Of a DNA stretch of 64,000 nucleotides, positions 55,900-64,000 are shown in pieces. The number at the start of each line of letters is the position of its first letter. Within the stretch, counting starts at the first letter, position 1. The stretch lies in the NCBI RefSeq assembly GCF_000472445.1, contig NZ_AXAJ01000002.1:62001-126000 (forward strand), read 5' to 3'. Source of the DNA: Burkholderia sp. WSM2230 (GTDB taxonomy: Bacteria; Pseudomonadota; Gammaproteobacteria; Burkholderiales; Burkholderiaceae). The notes under the pieces are model-generated. The model ran no database searches and was not told where the DNA came from. It saw nothing but the letters and a program-made list of their open reading frames with translations. Made by a program: the position numbers and the translations under genes.

Positions 55900-57900
55900 T
55901 CAGGAGCCCGTCGTGAGCGGGGCTGCGATACGGCTCGTCTGCACGCGTGGCCGGCGCAGCGTCAGCACAAATAATGCACCGCCTTGCGGCGCATTGCGCG
56001 CCACGAGCGTGCCGCCGCAATCGCGCGCGATCGACGACGAAATCGCGAGCCCAAGACCCAGGCCCTGACCCATTTCCTTGGTGGTAAAGAACGGTTCGAA
56101 AAGGCGCGGCAACACATCTTCTGGAATGCCGGGACCGTTGTCGCCGACCGCGAACGAGAGGCTGTCGCCGGCCACCTCGATGTGTACCGAGATGCGCGGC
56201 GCCGCCACGTCGGCCGTGGCGTCGAGCGCGTTGCCGAGCAGATTGATCAGCACCTGTTCGAGACGCAGATCGTCGCAATGCGCGACCAGATCGGGATGGT
56301 CGTCGGCAAGATCGAGGGACGTGCGCGTGGCGCTCTTCACGTCGAACAGGGCGAGCTCGAGTTCGACGCCCTGCAAGCGCTTCTGCAACAGTGCGACTGC
56401 ATTGCGCAGCGCCCGCACGGCCGGCGCGCGCGCGCTGCGGGGCCGCGCCCGTCCGACGAACAGCTTCAGCTGATTGGTGATCTTGCCCATGCGTTCGGTG
56501 AGCGCCGCGATCGCCTCCAGATTCTCCCGCGCCGACACCTGATCGCCGCGCTCGAGCAGCACGCGCGTGTTGTCGGAAAAGCCGCGCAAGGCGGCCAGCG
56601 GCTGATTCAGTTCATGCGTGATGCCGGCCGCCATCTGCCCGAGCGCGGCGAGCTTGCTCGCCTGGATCAGCTCGTCGTGCGCGGCGCGCAATTCCTGCTC
56701 GGCGCGCGTGCGCTCGGCGACTTCTTTCTGCAACTGCTCGTTCGCCTGCGAGAGGTCCGCGGTCCGTTCCGCGACGCGCCGGTTCAGTTCGGCATACGCC
56801 TTCTGCAGCAGCGCGCGGCTGCGCATGACCTCGCGCACGCGCGCGCGGCGCATTCTCCAATAAAACGCCAGCAGGACCAGCGACACGTAGCCGAAACCTG
56901 TGACGATGGTTGCGTTACGCGCGTCGGCATCGACGGGACTGACGGGCGCCATGGTGATCAGATGCCAGTCCGGCTCGCCCATGCCGCGCCGCGACGCGAG
57001 ATAGCGCGGCGCGTAGCGGCCGCCGCCGACGCGCACGATCTGCGCGTCGCCTTCCAGCTTGCGCTCGATCGTAACGGGCAGCGGCTCGATTGGCTGCTGC
57101 GCGTACTGGCGCGCCTGGTAGATCGAATCAGCGACCTGCCCGGAGAGCGGCCGGATAGTGTGGTATTTCCAGGCGGGCACGGAAGACAGAAAGATCACGC
57201 CGTGATCGTCGGTGACGAGGAGCGGCTCAAAGGCATCCGCGCCCTGAAACCATTCGAGATCGAGTTTGACGACCGCCACGCCGACTATCTTGCCGTCGCG
57301 CCGCACCGGCTGCGAAATGTAATAGCCCGGCGCCTGCGAAATCGTGCCGATGCCGAAGAAGCGGCCCACGCCGCCCTTGATTGCATCGACGAAATACGGC
57401 CGGAACTGATAGCCCGCGCCGATGAAGCTGCCCGGCCCTTGCCAGTTGCTCGCGGCCACGCAGTAGCCGTTGAGCGGAATGATGTAGGTCACCGTCGCGC
57501 GCGCATGGCGGTTCAGGTCTTCCAGATAGAGATTCGCGCGCTTCACATTGGCAGGCGACGGATCGACCAGCACGTCCTGCACGATCGGATGTTCCGCGAG
57601 CAGATACGGCAGCGATTCGTAGCGCTCAAGCGTGCTTTTTAGCGAGCTGGCGGTACGGTCGACGCGCCCGGCGGCATTCAGCCGCAAGCTGTCGATTCCG
57701 CTTTGCCACGCGATGCTATAGGTGAGCCCGCACGCCGCAACGAGCCCGGCGACGAGCGCGAAGAGGATCAGCAGGCGGCGGGTCACGTTGGCAATATCCG
57801 GTCGGGTGTGACCGCATATTGTGGCATAAGGCGAAGCGCCGTCGGCGCGAGCTTCCCCGGCCGACGGCACGGAGGTGGGGCGCGCGGTCACCGGTTGCAT
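55900..57900 (-). CDS. dctB: C4-dicarboxylate sensor histidine kinase
   Basis: A 666-residue membrane kinase. Two hydrophobic helices (LLILFALVAGLVAACGLTY; NATIVTGFGYVSLVLLAFYW) bound a periplasmic Cache/PDC-type sensor of about 280 residues (RFFGIGTISQAPGYYISQP, core of the ligand pocket). A coiled-coil segment follows, then HisKA with the phospho-His in AGITHELNQPLAALRGF and an HATPase with DNGPGIPEDVLPRLFEPF and GQGLGLGLAIS. Partner of DctD. Start ATG at 57900 is the longest plausible one. Confidence 0.94.
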   Translation of the reverse strand: MQPVTARPTSVPSAGEARADGASPYATICGHTRPDIANVTRRLLILFALVAGLVAACGLTYSIAWQSGIDSLRLNAAGRVDRTASSLKSTLERYESLPYLLAEHPIVQDVLVDPSPANVKRANLYLEDLNRHARATVTYIIPLNGYCVAASNWQGPGSFIGAGYQFRPYFVDAIKGGVGRFFGIGTISQAPGYYISQPVRRDGKIVGVAVVKLDLEWFQGADAFEPLLVTDDHGVIFLSSVPAWKYHTIRPLSGQVADSIYQARQYAQQPIEPLPVTIERKLEGDAQIVRVGGGRYAPRYLASRRGMGEPDWHLITMAPVSPVDADARNATIVTGFGYVSLVLLAFYWRMRRARVREVMRSRALLQKAYAELNRRVAERTADLSQANEQLQKEVAERTRAEQELRAAHDELIQASKLAALGQMAAGITHELNQPLAALRGFSDNTRVLLERGDQVSARENLEAIAALTERMGKITNQLKLFVGRARPRSARAPAVRALRNAVALLQKRLQGVELELALFDVKSATRTSLDLADDHPDLVAHCDDLRLEQVLINLLGNALDATADVAAPRISVHIEVAGDSLSFAVGDNGPGIPEDVLPRLFEPFFTTKEMGQGLGLGLAISSSIARDCGGTLVARNAPQGGALFVLTLRRPRVQTSRIAAPLTTGS

Positions 57901-57960
57901 GTTCTGGTGTCCGCGGCCGCAAACTTCATGCTGTTTCAGTCAATGCCCGACAAGTCCGGC

Positions 57961-59241
57961 TCAGACGCCGGCCGGTTCCTTGAGCGGCACGTCGCCGCGC
58001 AACGCGGCGTTCAGCTTGCTGCGGTCCAGCTCCTTTTCCCAGGCCGACACGACCACGGTCGCCACGCCATTGCCGACGATGTTGGTCAGCGCACGGCATT
58101 CGCTCATGAAGCGGTCGATGCCGAGAATCAGCACCATGCCCGACAGCGGAATGGTCGGCACCACAGCCAGCGTCGCGGCGAGCGTGATGAAGCCCGCACC
58201 GGTCACGCCGCTCGCACCCTTCGAGGTCAGCATGGTCACGGCGAGCAGCGTGAGTTGCTGCGTCCACGTGAGGTCCGTGTTGGTCGCCTGGGCGATGAAC
58301 AGCACGGCCATCGTCATGTAGATGTTGGTGCCGTCGAGGTTGAACGAGTAACCGGTCGGCACCACGAGACCCACCACCGAACGCGAGCAGCCGAGCTTTT
58401 CGAGCTTCAGCATCAGCTGCGGCAACGCGGCTTCAGACGAGCTCGTGCCGAGCACGATCAGCATCTCTTCCTTGATGTACGCGACGAAGCGCAGCACGTT
58501 GAAGCCCACCGCGCGCGCAATGATGCCGAGCACCACCACCACGAATACGATCGACGTCAGATAGAAAGTGCCGATCAGCTTCAGCATGGGCAACAGCGAG
58601 CCGATGCCGTACTTGCCGATGGTGAACGCCATCGCACCGAACGCGCCGATCGGCGCCAGCTTCGTGATGATCCCGACCATGCCGAACAGGATGCTCGACA
58701 GGCTCTCGATAAAGCTCGTCACCGGCTTGCCGCGCTCGCCGACATGCGCGAGCACCGCGCCGAACAGCAGCGCGATCAGCAGGATCTGCAGGATTTCACC
58801 TTGCGAGAACGCCGACACCAGCGTGTCCGGGATGATGTGCATCAGGAAGTCGACCGTGGTCTGGCCGTGCGCCTTCGCGGCATACGACGCGACTTCCTTG
58901 CCGTTGAGCGTTGCGGGATCGACGTTGAAGCCGACGCCCGGACGCAGCAGGTGCGTCGCGGCGAGGCCGAGAAGCAGCGCGAAGGTCGAGACGACCTCGA
59001 AGTAGAGCAGCGCCTTGCCGCCGACGCGGCCCACCTTCTTCATGTCTTCCATGCCGGCAATGCCGGTCACGACCGTACAGAAGATGATCGGTCCGATCAC
59101 CATCTTGATGAGCTTGATGAAGGCGTCGCCGAGCGGCTTCATGTCGACGGCGAGATTCGGGTAGAAATGCCCGAGCGCGATACCGATGATGATCGCCACG
59201 ATCACCTGGATGTACAGCACTTTGTGGATAGGTTTCTTCAC
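57961..59241 (-). CDS. dctA: C4-dicarboxylate/proton symporter DctA (GTG start)
   Basis: Inner-membrane carrier for succinate, fumarate and malate, glutamate-transporter (DAACS) family. The 426 residues match DctA. Motifs are [56 protein letters not shown] (core [11 protein letters not shown]) and [13 protein letters not shown]. The start is GTG at 59241 with AGGA eight bases before; the long upstream frame to 59496 runs through the promoter. First gene of a dctA-dctB-dctD unit, the gap to dctB being 60 bases. Confidence 0.95.
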   Translation of the reverse strand: MKKPIHKVLYIQVIVAIIIGIALGHFYPNLAVDMKPLGDAFIKLIKMVIGPIIFCTVVTGIAGMEDMKKVGRVGGKALLYFEVVSTFALLLGLAATHLLRPGVGFNVDPATLNGKEVASYAAKAHGQTTVDFLMHIIPDTLVSAFSQGEILQILLIALLFGAVLAHVGERGKPVTSFIESLSSILFGMVGIITKLAPIGAFGAMAFTIGKYGIGSLLPMLKLIGTFYLTSIVFVVVVLGIIARAVGFNVLRFVAYIKEEMLIVLGTSSSEAALPQLMLKLEKLGCSRSVVGLVVPTGYSFNLDGTNIYMTMAVLFIAQATNTDLTWTQQLTLLAVTMLTSKGASGVTGAGFITLAATLAVVPTIPLSGMVLILGIDRFMSECRALTNIVGNGVATVVVSAWEKELDRSKLNAALRGDVPLKEPAGV

Positions 59242-59428
59242 GATGTTTCCTGCGATGTGGGTGAGCTCATGGCCTGCCACGCTGCGCATCATGCGAACGA
59301 AAGATCGTCGCCTCTGCACGGCATTAGGCCGCGACAAGACGACGAATTCAGAAATACCGGGAAGGGAAATCGGACATCGTTGTCTCCTTGCTTTAGTTGT
59401 CGGACCGTTGCGGCCGCGCCGTCTATTT

Positions 59429-59444
59429 TGCAAGGTCGATGCCA
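59429..59444 (-). promoter_or_regulatory. Sigma-54 promoter of dctA
   Basis: On the minus strand TGGCATCGACCTTGCA matches TGGCAC-N5-TTGCW with ten bases between GG and GC. The start would be near 59417, about 175 bases before the GTG. Confidence 0.85.
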
Positions 59445-59508
59445 GGTTGATGCCTAAGACATACCCTTGATTCGTAATGATTTTTCTGAATGGCACAGCT
59501 TCAGACTT

Positions 59509-59552
59509 CCGGGATTCCGGAAATCCGGACCAGGCGCGTCGGGAAACCCGGA
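59509..59552. promoter_or_regulatory. Repeated boxes upstream of dctA, candidate DctD enhancer
   Basis: A 13-base box recurs: CCGGAAATCCGGA at 59517-59529 and CGGGAAACCCGGA at 59540-59552 (starts 23 bases apart, about two turns), with an overlapping copy CCGGGATTCCGGA at 59509-59521. They lie 65-125 bases upstream of the sigma-54 promoter, the right range for an NtrC-family enhancer. Binding by DctD is inferred. Confidence 0.6.
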
Positions 59553-59564
59553 ATCGGTCACGGC

Positions 59565-59588
59565 AAAACCCTCGGGGAAAACCCGAGG
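59565..59588 (-). terminator. Terminator after the ABC transporter operon
   Basis: On the minus strand CCTCGGG-N5-CCCGAGG, a perfect 7-bp stem, is followed by GTTTTG. It lies 27 bases past the ATPase stop and just upstream of the dctA control region. Confidence 0.82.
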
Positions 59589-59614
59589 CCGTCGCCGGCT
59601 GGCTTGCGCCGGTT

Positions 59615-60685
59615 TCAGGCGTTGCCTTCCTCGAGCACCAGCAGATTGTCGTGCGAGAAGCCTAGCGAGACCGGCTGCCCTCGCTCGGGCAAACCGCGAT
59701 TCGGGTCGTTGAAGACGTCGAGCGAAATCACAGCGTCTTTCACACGCGTTCTGATGCGCACTACAGCGCCGAGAAAATTCACTTCCTCGACGGTCGCGTT
59801 CAGCGTGTTGCGGCCGGGCGCCGCAGGTTCCAGCACGATCGCTTCCGGGCGCAGCGCGAGCAGGCGCTTCTTGCCTGCATCGCCGGCCGGCAGCTCCTGG
59901 GTCGTGATGAGCTCCTGGCCGTCCACCGCCATCTTGCCGGTTGCCGGATCGATCACGTGACCGGCAAGAATGTTCAGCGTGCCGACGAACGACGCGACAA
60001 AGCGCGTGCGCGGATAGTTATAGATCTCCGAAGGCGAGCCGATCTGCTCGACGCGCCCTTCGTTCATCACGACGATGCGGTCCGAAATGGACAGCGCCTC
60101 TTCCTGGTCGTGCGTGACGAAGATCGACGTGATGCCGAGTTCACGCTGCAACGCGCGGATGTCCTGGCGCAACGAGATGCGGATTTTCGCGTCGAGCGCG
60201 GACAGCGGCTCGTCGAGCAACAACACCTGCGGCTTGCCCGCGAGCGCGCGCGCGAGCGCCACGCGCTGCTGCTGGCCGCCCGACAGCTGCCATGGATAAC
60301 GGCCGCCGAGCTGCGGCAGCTTGATCAGATGCAGCATCTCTTCGACGCGCTGATTGATCTCCGCCTGCGGCCGGTGCGTGATCTTCAGCCCAAAGCCGAT
60401 GTTCTCGGCCACCGTCATGTTCGGAAAGAGCGCATACGACTGGAACACCATGCCGACCTTGCGCTGGCGCGTGCGTAAATGCGTGACGTCCTTGTTGTCG
60501 AGCCGGATCGCGCCGCGCGTGGGCGTTTCAAAGCCGGCGATCATGCGCAGTACGGTTGTCTTGCCGCAGCCGGACGGGCCGAGAAACGTGATGAACTCGC
60601 CGCGCTCGATCTTCATGTCGAAGTGATGCAGCGCGATGTTCGTCCCAAAGGACTTGTGCAGATTTTCGATCTCGAGAAATGCCAT
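59615..60685 (-). CDS. ABC importer ATP-binding protein
   Basis: A 356-residue ATPase of the CUT1/FbpC/PotA class. Walker [18 protein letters not shown]-loop [17 protein letters not shown], signature [15 protein letters not shown], Walker [13 protein letters not shown] and switch VTHDQEEAL are all intact. The C-terminal about 110 residues form a TOBE regulatory domain. Last gene of the binding protein-permease-permease-ATPase unit. Substrate discussed under the binding protein. Confidence 0.94.
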   Translation of the reverse strand: MAFLEIENLHKSFGTNIALHHFDMKIERGEFITFLGPSGCGKTTVLRMIAGFETPTRGAIRLDNKDVTHLRTRQRKVGMVFQSYALFPNMTVAENIGFGLKITHRPQAEINQRVEEMLHLIKLPQLGGRYPWQLSGGQQQRVALARALAGKPQVLLLDEPLSALDAKIRISLRQDIRALQRELGITSIFVTHDQEEALSISDRIVVMNEGRVEQIGSPSEIYNYPRTRFVASFVGTLNILAGHVIDPATGKMAVDGQELITTQELPAGDAGKKRLLALRPEAIVLEPAAPGRNTLNATVEEVNFLGAVVRIRTRVKDAVISLDVFNDPNRGLPERGQPVSLGFSHDNLLVLEEGNA

Positions 60686-60731
60686 GATTCGCCGCCTCAG
60701 TGAGTCAAACGCCGTATGCGAAGCTCGCGCC

Positions 60732-61523
60732 TCAGAGTTTCTGGCCGGCTGCCGCGCGGGCCGAGCCGAACACCTGGATCAGTCCCATCGACGCCCACGT
60801 GATCATGAACGCGATGATCGCAAGCGCCGACGGCTCATATGCGCGATTCGCGCCGATCAACTGCAGATACGGTCCGAACGCTGGCCGGTCGAGCAGGCTC
60901 GCGAGCGTGAATTCGCCGATCACCACCGCAAAGGTGAGAAACGCGCCGGACAGAATGCCCGAGCGGATATTCGGAAAGATCACCTTGAAGAGAATGGTCG
61001 GCCAGTTTGCGCCGAGACATTCGGCGGCCTCGGTGAGCGAGCGCACGTCCACGGCGCGCAGGCCGGCATCGACCGCGCGGTACATGTAGGGCAGAGAAAG
61101 CGTCACGTAGCCGAATACGAGCAGCAGGTCGGTCGCGCGCTCGTTACTCGTGAGCGGCAAAATCGAACTGCTGTTGTAAATGCGCAGATAACCGAACACG
61201 ATCACGATAGCCGGCACGACAAGCGGCAGCAGCGTGATGAATTCGACCACCGGCCGCAGTTTCGGCAAACGCAGTTGCACCCAGTAAGCCGTCGGCACCA
61301 CGAGCAGGATGCCGACCACGATCGTCAGCAAGGCCATCAAAATCGAATAACCGAACGACGCCTGAAAACGCGGATCGCTCAGCACCACGCTATATGCTTC
61401 AAAGCTGTAAGTGCCGCGCTTCATCCGCAAGCTGAATTCGAAGGTGGCTATCAGCGGAATCAGGAAGTACAGCGAACCGATCACCACTGCGGTCCACGCT
61501 CCCACGCGCGATTGGCTTTTCAC
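60732..61523 (-). CDS. ABC importer permease 2 (GTG start)
   Basis: A 263-residue inner-membrane permease with six hydrophobic segments and the EAA loop EAAECLGANWPTILFKVIFP (ATPase contact). GTG at 61523 overlaps the permease 1 stop by four bases (GTGA), a translational coupling. The reading frame extends to 62462 upstream, but that part is an out-of-frame shadow of permease 1. Confidence 0.92.
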   Translation of the reverse strand: MKSQSRVGAWTAVVIGSLYFLIPLIATFEFSLRMKRGTYSFEAYSVVLSDPRFQASFGYSILMALLTIVVGILLVVPTAYWVQLRLPKLRPVVEFITLLPLVVPAIVIVFGYLRIYNSSSILPLTSNERATDLLLVFGYVTLSLPYMYRAVDAGLRAVDVRSLTEAAECLGANWPTILFKVIFPNIRSGILSGAFLTFAVVIGEFTLASLLDRPAFGPYLQLIGANRAYEPSALAIIAFMITWASMGLIQVFGSARAAAGQKL

Positions 61524-62455
61524 CGGCGGCCCCTTTCGGCGCGCGAGCGCAGCCAGATGTAGCCGCCATTCGACAGACCCGTCACCAGCACCATGCCGAG
61601 CGCGAGCGCGTAGCCGAGATTCTGGTTGTGCATGACGTCCCCGCGAATTTGCGCAAACAGCAGGATCGGCACGATGTTCAGCGAGCTGCCGGTGAGCGCG
61701 TAGGCTGTCGCCACGGCGCCGAACGCGTTGGCGAACAGCAGCAGCGTCGCACCGAGCACGCTCGGCCACAGCACCGGCAGGGCGACATAGCGCCAGTATT
61801 GATAGGCGGTGCCGCCAAGACAATCGCAGGCTTCGCGCCATTCGCGCTTGAGGCCGTCCAGCGCGGGTGTCACGATCAGCACCATCAAAGGAATCTGGAA
61901 ATACAGGTAGGTGAGCGTGAGCCCGGAAAAACTGAGAATGCTGAAACCCGTCGAATACAGATTGAAGCCGAGGTATTTCTTCAGGAGCACGGTGACGAGC
62001 CCCACGCGCCCCAGCGTGCAGATAAAGGCGAACGCGAGCGGTACGCCCGCGAAATTCGACGCAACGCCGGAGAACGTCATCAAGGTCGGACGAATCCAGC
62101 CGGGCAGCTTGCCCTGCACCGCCGCCCACGCGAGCAGCGAGCCGATCAGCGCGCCGCCCGCGGCCGACGCCGCGCTGACCTTGAAGCTGATCCAATAGGC
62201 GTCGAGCACCGACGGCTGAAACAGATCGCGCAGATTGGCGAGCGTGAAGTGGCCTTGTGCATCCTGGAACGCGCCGACCATCAGAAAGCCGGTCGGCAGA
62301 ATCAGGAACAACAGCGCGAATGTGAAGAACGGCACGACGCCGATCCAGGCCAGCATCTTCGAAGCGCGGCCCGGGCCGTCGACGCGCGGCGTCGGCGTGG
62401 GCACAGGCACCAGCAAATCCGGCTGCACCGATCCAGCATCCGATGAAGCGCTCAT
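61520..62455 (-). CDS. ABC importer permease 1
   Basis: A 311-residue inner-membrane permease. After a Pro-rich cytoplasmic head it has six hydrophobic segments, beginning WIGVVPFFTFALLFLILPTG, and an EAA loop REACDCLGGTAYQYWRYVALP. It lies 98 bases downstream of the binding-protein gene and is coupled to permease 2. Confidence 0.92.
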   Translation of the reverse strand: MSASSDAGSVQPDLLVPVPTPTPRVDGPGRASKMLAWIGVVPFFTFALLFLILPTGFLMVGAFQDAQGHFTLANLRDLFQPSVLDAYWISFKVSAASAAGGALIGSLLAWAAVQGKLPGWIRPTLMTFSGVASNFAGVPLAFAFICTLGRVGLVTVLLKKYLGFNLYSTGFSILSFSGLTLTYLYFQIPLMVLIVTPALDGLKREWREACDCLGGTAYQYWRYVALPVLWPSVLGATLLLFANAFGAVATAYALTGSSLNIVPILLFAQIRGDVMHNQNLGYALALGMVLVTGLSNGGYIWLRSRAERGRR

Positions 62456-62553
62456 AGCTCACCCTCCGGGCTTGAAAACCAACGCCGCGGATGCCGCCCT
62501 TTGCGAACGGCGCCGCGGCGCACTTCGATTACGCAAGGTTGCTCAAGCTGCGC

Positions 62554-63666
62554 TTACTTGACGTTCGCGCCCACCACTTCGTCCCAATGCTTCGTGATGG
62601 TTTCCTTGTACGCGTCCTGCTGCTGGAGCGTCGGGAATACCACGTTCTTATACGAGGTCGGCGGCGGCAGTTTGTCGAGCAGCGCCTGCGGCACTTTCTT
62701 TGCAGCCACCAGTTCGTTGTAGCGCATCGGGTGGCAATAGCCAGTCAGCCAGCCAATCTGGCCTTCGTCGGAATAGAGGTATTCCATCCACAGCTTGGCC
62801 GCGTTCGGATGCGGCGCGTAGGCGCTGATCGCCTGAACATAGACGCCCGCCACCACGCCCGTTTTCGGAATCACCACCTGAACCTTCGGGTTGCCCTTCA
62901 GCGTATCGCGGTCGGCGAGCGCGTTGTAGTCCCAACGGACCACGATCGGCGTCGTGCCTTGCGCAAGCGAGGCCGCCTTGCCGATCACCGGCACGAAGTT
63001 GCCGCTCTTGTTCAGGTCCGCGAAGAATTTGAGGCCGGCTTTATCCGCCTTCGACGCGTCGCCCTTGCTTTGCGAAAGGCCCGCCGCATAGACCGCCTGA
63101 ATGGCCTGGTTCGCAGAGCGCGGGTCGCCTGCAAGCGACACAGCGTTCTTGTAATCCGACTTCAGCAGATCGCTCCAGTCGGCCGGCGCCTTGTCGATCA
63201 TGTCGGCGTTGACTTCGAACGCGAGCACGCCGTAGTAGTCGCCGTACCAGTAGCCGTCTGGATCCTTCGACTCCTTCGGAATCGAGTTCCACGTCGAGAC
63301 CTTGTACGGCTGCAAGAGTCCTTCGGCCTTCGCGCTCGGGCCAAAGGACAGACCCACGTCGATCACGTCCGGCGCTTGCGGGCCCTTGTTGCCCTTGTTC
63401 GCCTTGATGGCTTCGACTTCGTCGCCCGAACCCGCATCCGGGTTCAGTTCGTTGATCTTGATTCCGTACTTCTTTTGGAAGCCCGCGACGAGTTGCCCAT
63501 AATTGCACCAGTCGTGCGGCAACGCGATCACGGTGAGCTGGCCTTCCTGCTTTGCGGCGGCGACCAATGCGTCGAGCGGCGCGGCATAAGCGCTGCTCGC
63601 GCCGGCGGCGGCAACGCCCGCGGCGGCCGACATCGAAAGTACGCGAGCTAACACGGTGCGGTTCAT
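62554..63666 (-). CDS. ABC importer periplasmic substrate-binding protein
   Basis: A 370-residue family 1 solute-binding protein with a signal peptide cleaved near SSAYA-APLD (residue 28). Visible stretches are GQLTVIALPHDWCNYGQLV, VIDVGLSFGPSAKAEGLLQPYK (core VGLSFGPSAKAEG), and NAAKLWMEYLYSDEGQIGWL. It resembles AfuA/PhnS/PotD-like binding proteins; the neighbouring glycerophosphodiester phosphodiesterase suggests a phosphodiester or glycerol phosphate, but iron, polyamine and aminoethylphosphonate are alternatives. Start at 63666 after GGGGA; an ATG at 63678 is close by. Confidence 0.88.
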   Translation of the reverse strand: MNRTVLARVLSMSAAAGVAAAGASSAYAAPLDALVAAAKQEGQLTVIALPHDWCNYGQLVAGFQKKYGIKINELNPDAGSGDEVEAIKANKGNKGPQAPDVIDVGLSFGPSAKAEGLLQPYKVSTWNSIPKESKDPDGYWYGDYYGVLAFEVNADMIDKAPADWSDLLKSDYKNAVSLAGDPRSANQAIQAVYAAGLSQSKGDASKADKAGLKFFADLNKSGNFVPVIGKAASLAQGTTPIVVRWDYNALADRDTLKGNPKVQVVIPKTGVVAGVYVQAISAYAPHPNAAKLWMEYLYSDEGQIGWLTGYCHPMRYNELVAAKKVPQALLDKLPPPTSYKNVVFPTLQQQDAYKETITKHWDEVVGANVK

Positions 63667-63835
63667 AGTTTTCCCCATCCTCTGCCGAAATTGTTGCGTT
63701 TGGAAAGTTTTTGATTCGACTTCAAGGGCGCGCGGCCTCTGCCATTGCGTGCGCCTGTTTCGGCGCCTTTGCGTTGGTCCGTGCATCGCTCCGTGTGCCC
63801 GCGCGCCCACGCCATGCCCGCGCCGGCTGGGGCGC

Positions 63836-64000
63836 TCAAAGCATGTCGTGCTGCAGCTTATCGATGCGATCTGTACAAATCATGTCGACGCCCCACTGCG
63901 CGAGCAATTGCGCACGCGCCGGGTCGTTCACCGTGTAAGCGAGTACGTGCAGGCCGGCCGCACGAATATCCGCGACGAGCTGCCTGGTCAGATAACGGTG
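63836..64000 (-). CDS. ugpQ: Glycerophosphodiester phosphodiesterase, C-terminal end (partial)
   Basis: Only the last 54 residues are in the window, reading RQLVADIRAAGLHVLAYTVN and then DPARAQLLAQWGVDMICTDR before the stop. The VLAYTVND and GVDMICTDR motifs are those of the GDPD TIM barrel's last strands. It hydrolyses glycerophosphodiesters to sn-glycerol 3-phosphate and an alcohol. It is on the same strand as, and upstream of, the ABC importer (169-base gap). Too short to decide between UgpQ and GlpQ forms; UgpQ is favoured by the end motif. Confidence 0.85.
   Translation of the reverse strand, partial: HRYLTRQLVADIRAAGLHVLAYTVNDPARAQLLAQWGVDMICTDRIDKLQHDML

Noticed and set aside
57703..59457. 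A 584-codon plus-strand frame over dctA
   Set aside because: Antisense to the DctA symporter; composition is that of a GC-driven shadow frame.

Overview
This window looks like core chromosome of a Betaproteobacterium of the Burkholderia/Paraburkholderia group. The evidence is the high GC with strong third-position GC, the gene orders gshA-gshB-EIIA(Man)-ptsH-ptsI and ctaC-ctaD-ctaG-ctaE-SURF1-ctaA-ctaB-SCO1, and close family resemblance across nearly every protein. No prophage, insertion sequence, CRISPR array, tRNA or rRNA gene was recognised.

Layout. 1-6.3 kb: translation and housekeeping (3' end of prs, rplY, pth, hisC, a ferredoxin, coaD, rsmD, ftsY). 6.3-11.3 kb: a maleylpyruvate/maleylacetoacetate isomerase with an FAH-family hydrolase, ybiB, a small NTF2-like protein, a PagL-type lipid A deacylase and the heat-shock sigma gene rpoH. 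11.4-18.9 kb: a self-contained N-acetylglucosamine regulon (nagR-nagA-nagB-II-EIIA/HPr/EI-nagE). 19-21.5 kb: a MarR-GNAT fusion, an orphan MetQ-like binding protein and a YciI protein. 21.6-32.5 kb: the aa3 cytochrome c oxidase with heme A synthesis, copper insertion and assembly factors. 32.8-42 kb: bioC-like, comF, trmL, macrodomain, gpsA, secB, grxC, rhodanese, gpmA, ctpA and moeB. 42-50 kb: general PTS (ptsI, ptsH, EIIA-Man), glutathione synthesis (gshB, gshA) and ammonium uptake with its PII protein (amtB, glnK). 50.3-54.4 kb: ubiK, a comM/yifB ATPase with an unusual insertion, a lipoprotein and a TlpA-type thioredoxin. 54.5-59.3 kb: the C4-dicarboxylate regulon dctA-dctB-dctD. 59.6-64 kb: an ABC importer next to the 3' end of a glycerophosphodiester phosphodiesterase gene.

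The most informative non-coding signals are: (1) a sigma-E-type promoter directly abutting a perfect CIRCE/HrcA operator in front of rpoH, which suggests that envelope stress and chaperone status are integrated there; (2) a sigma-54 promoter with two NtrC-like sites in front of glnK-amtB; (3) a sigma-54 promoter with repeated upstream boxes in front of dctA, whose own operon encodes the activator DctD. Protein-level oddities are a CoxB-cytochrome c-OmpA triple fusion, a second EIIB domain in NagE that lacks its phospho-cysteine, and a repeat-derived Ala/Ser-rich insertion in the ComM-like ATPase. Short GC-rich tandem repeats recur in intergenic spaces (28.5, 39.1, 49.9 and 53.6 kb) and once inside a gene (51.2 kb). 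I found no clearly new multi-gene system; the interest lies in regulatory architecture and domain fusions.
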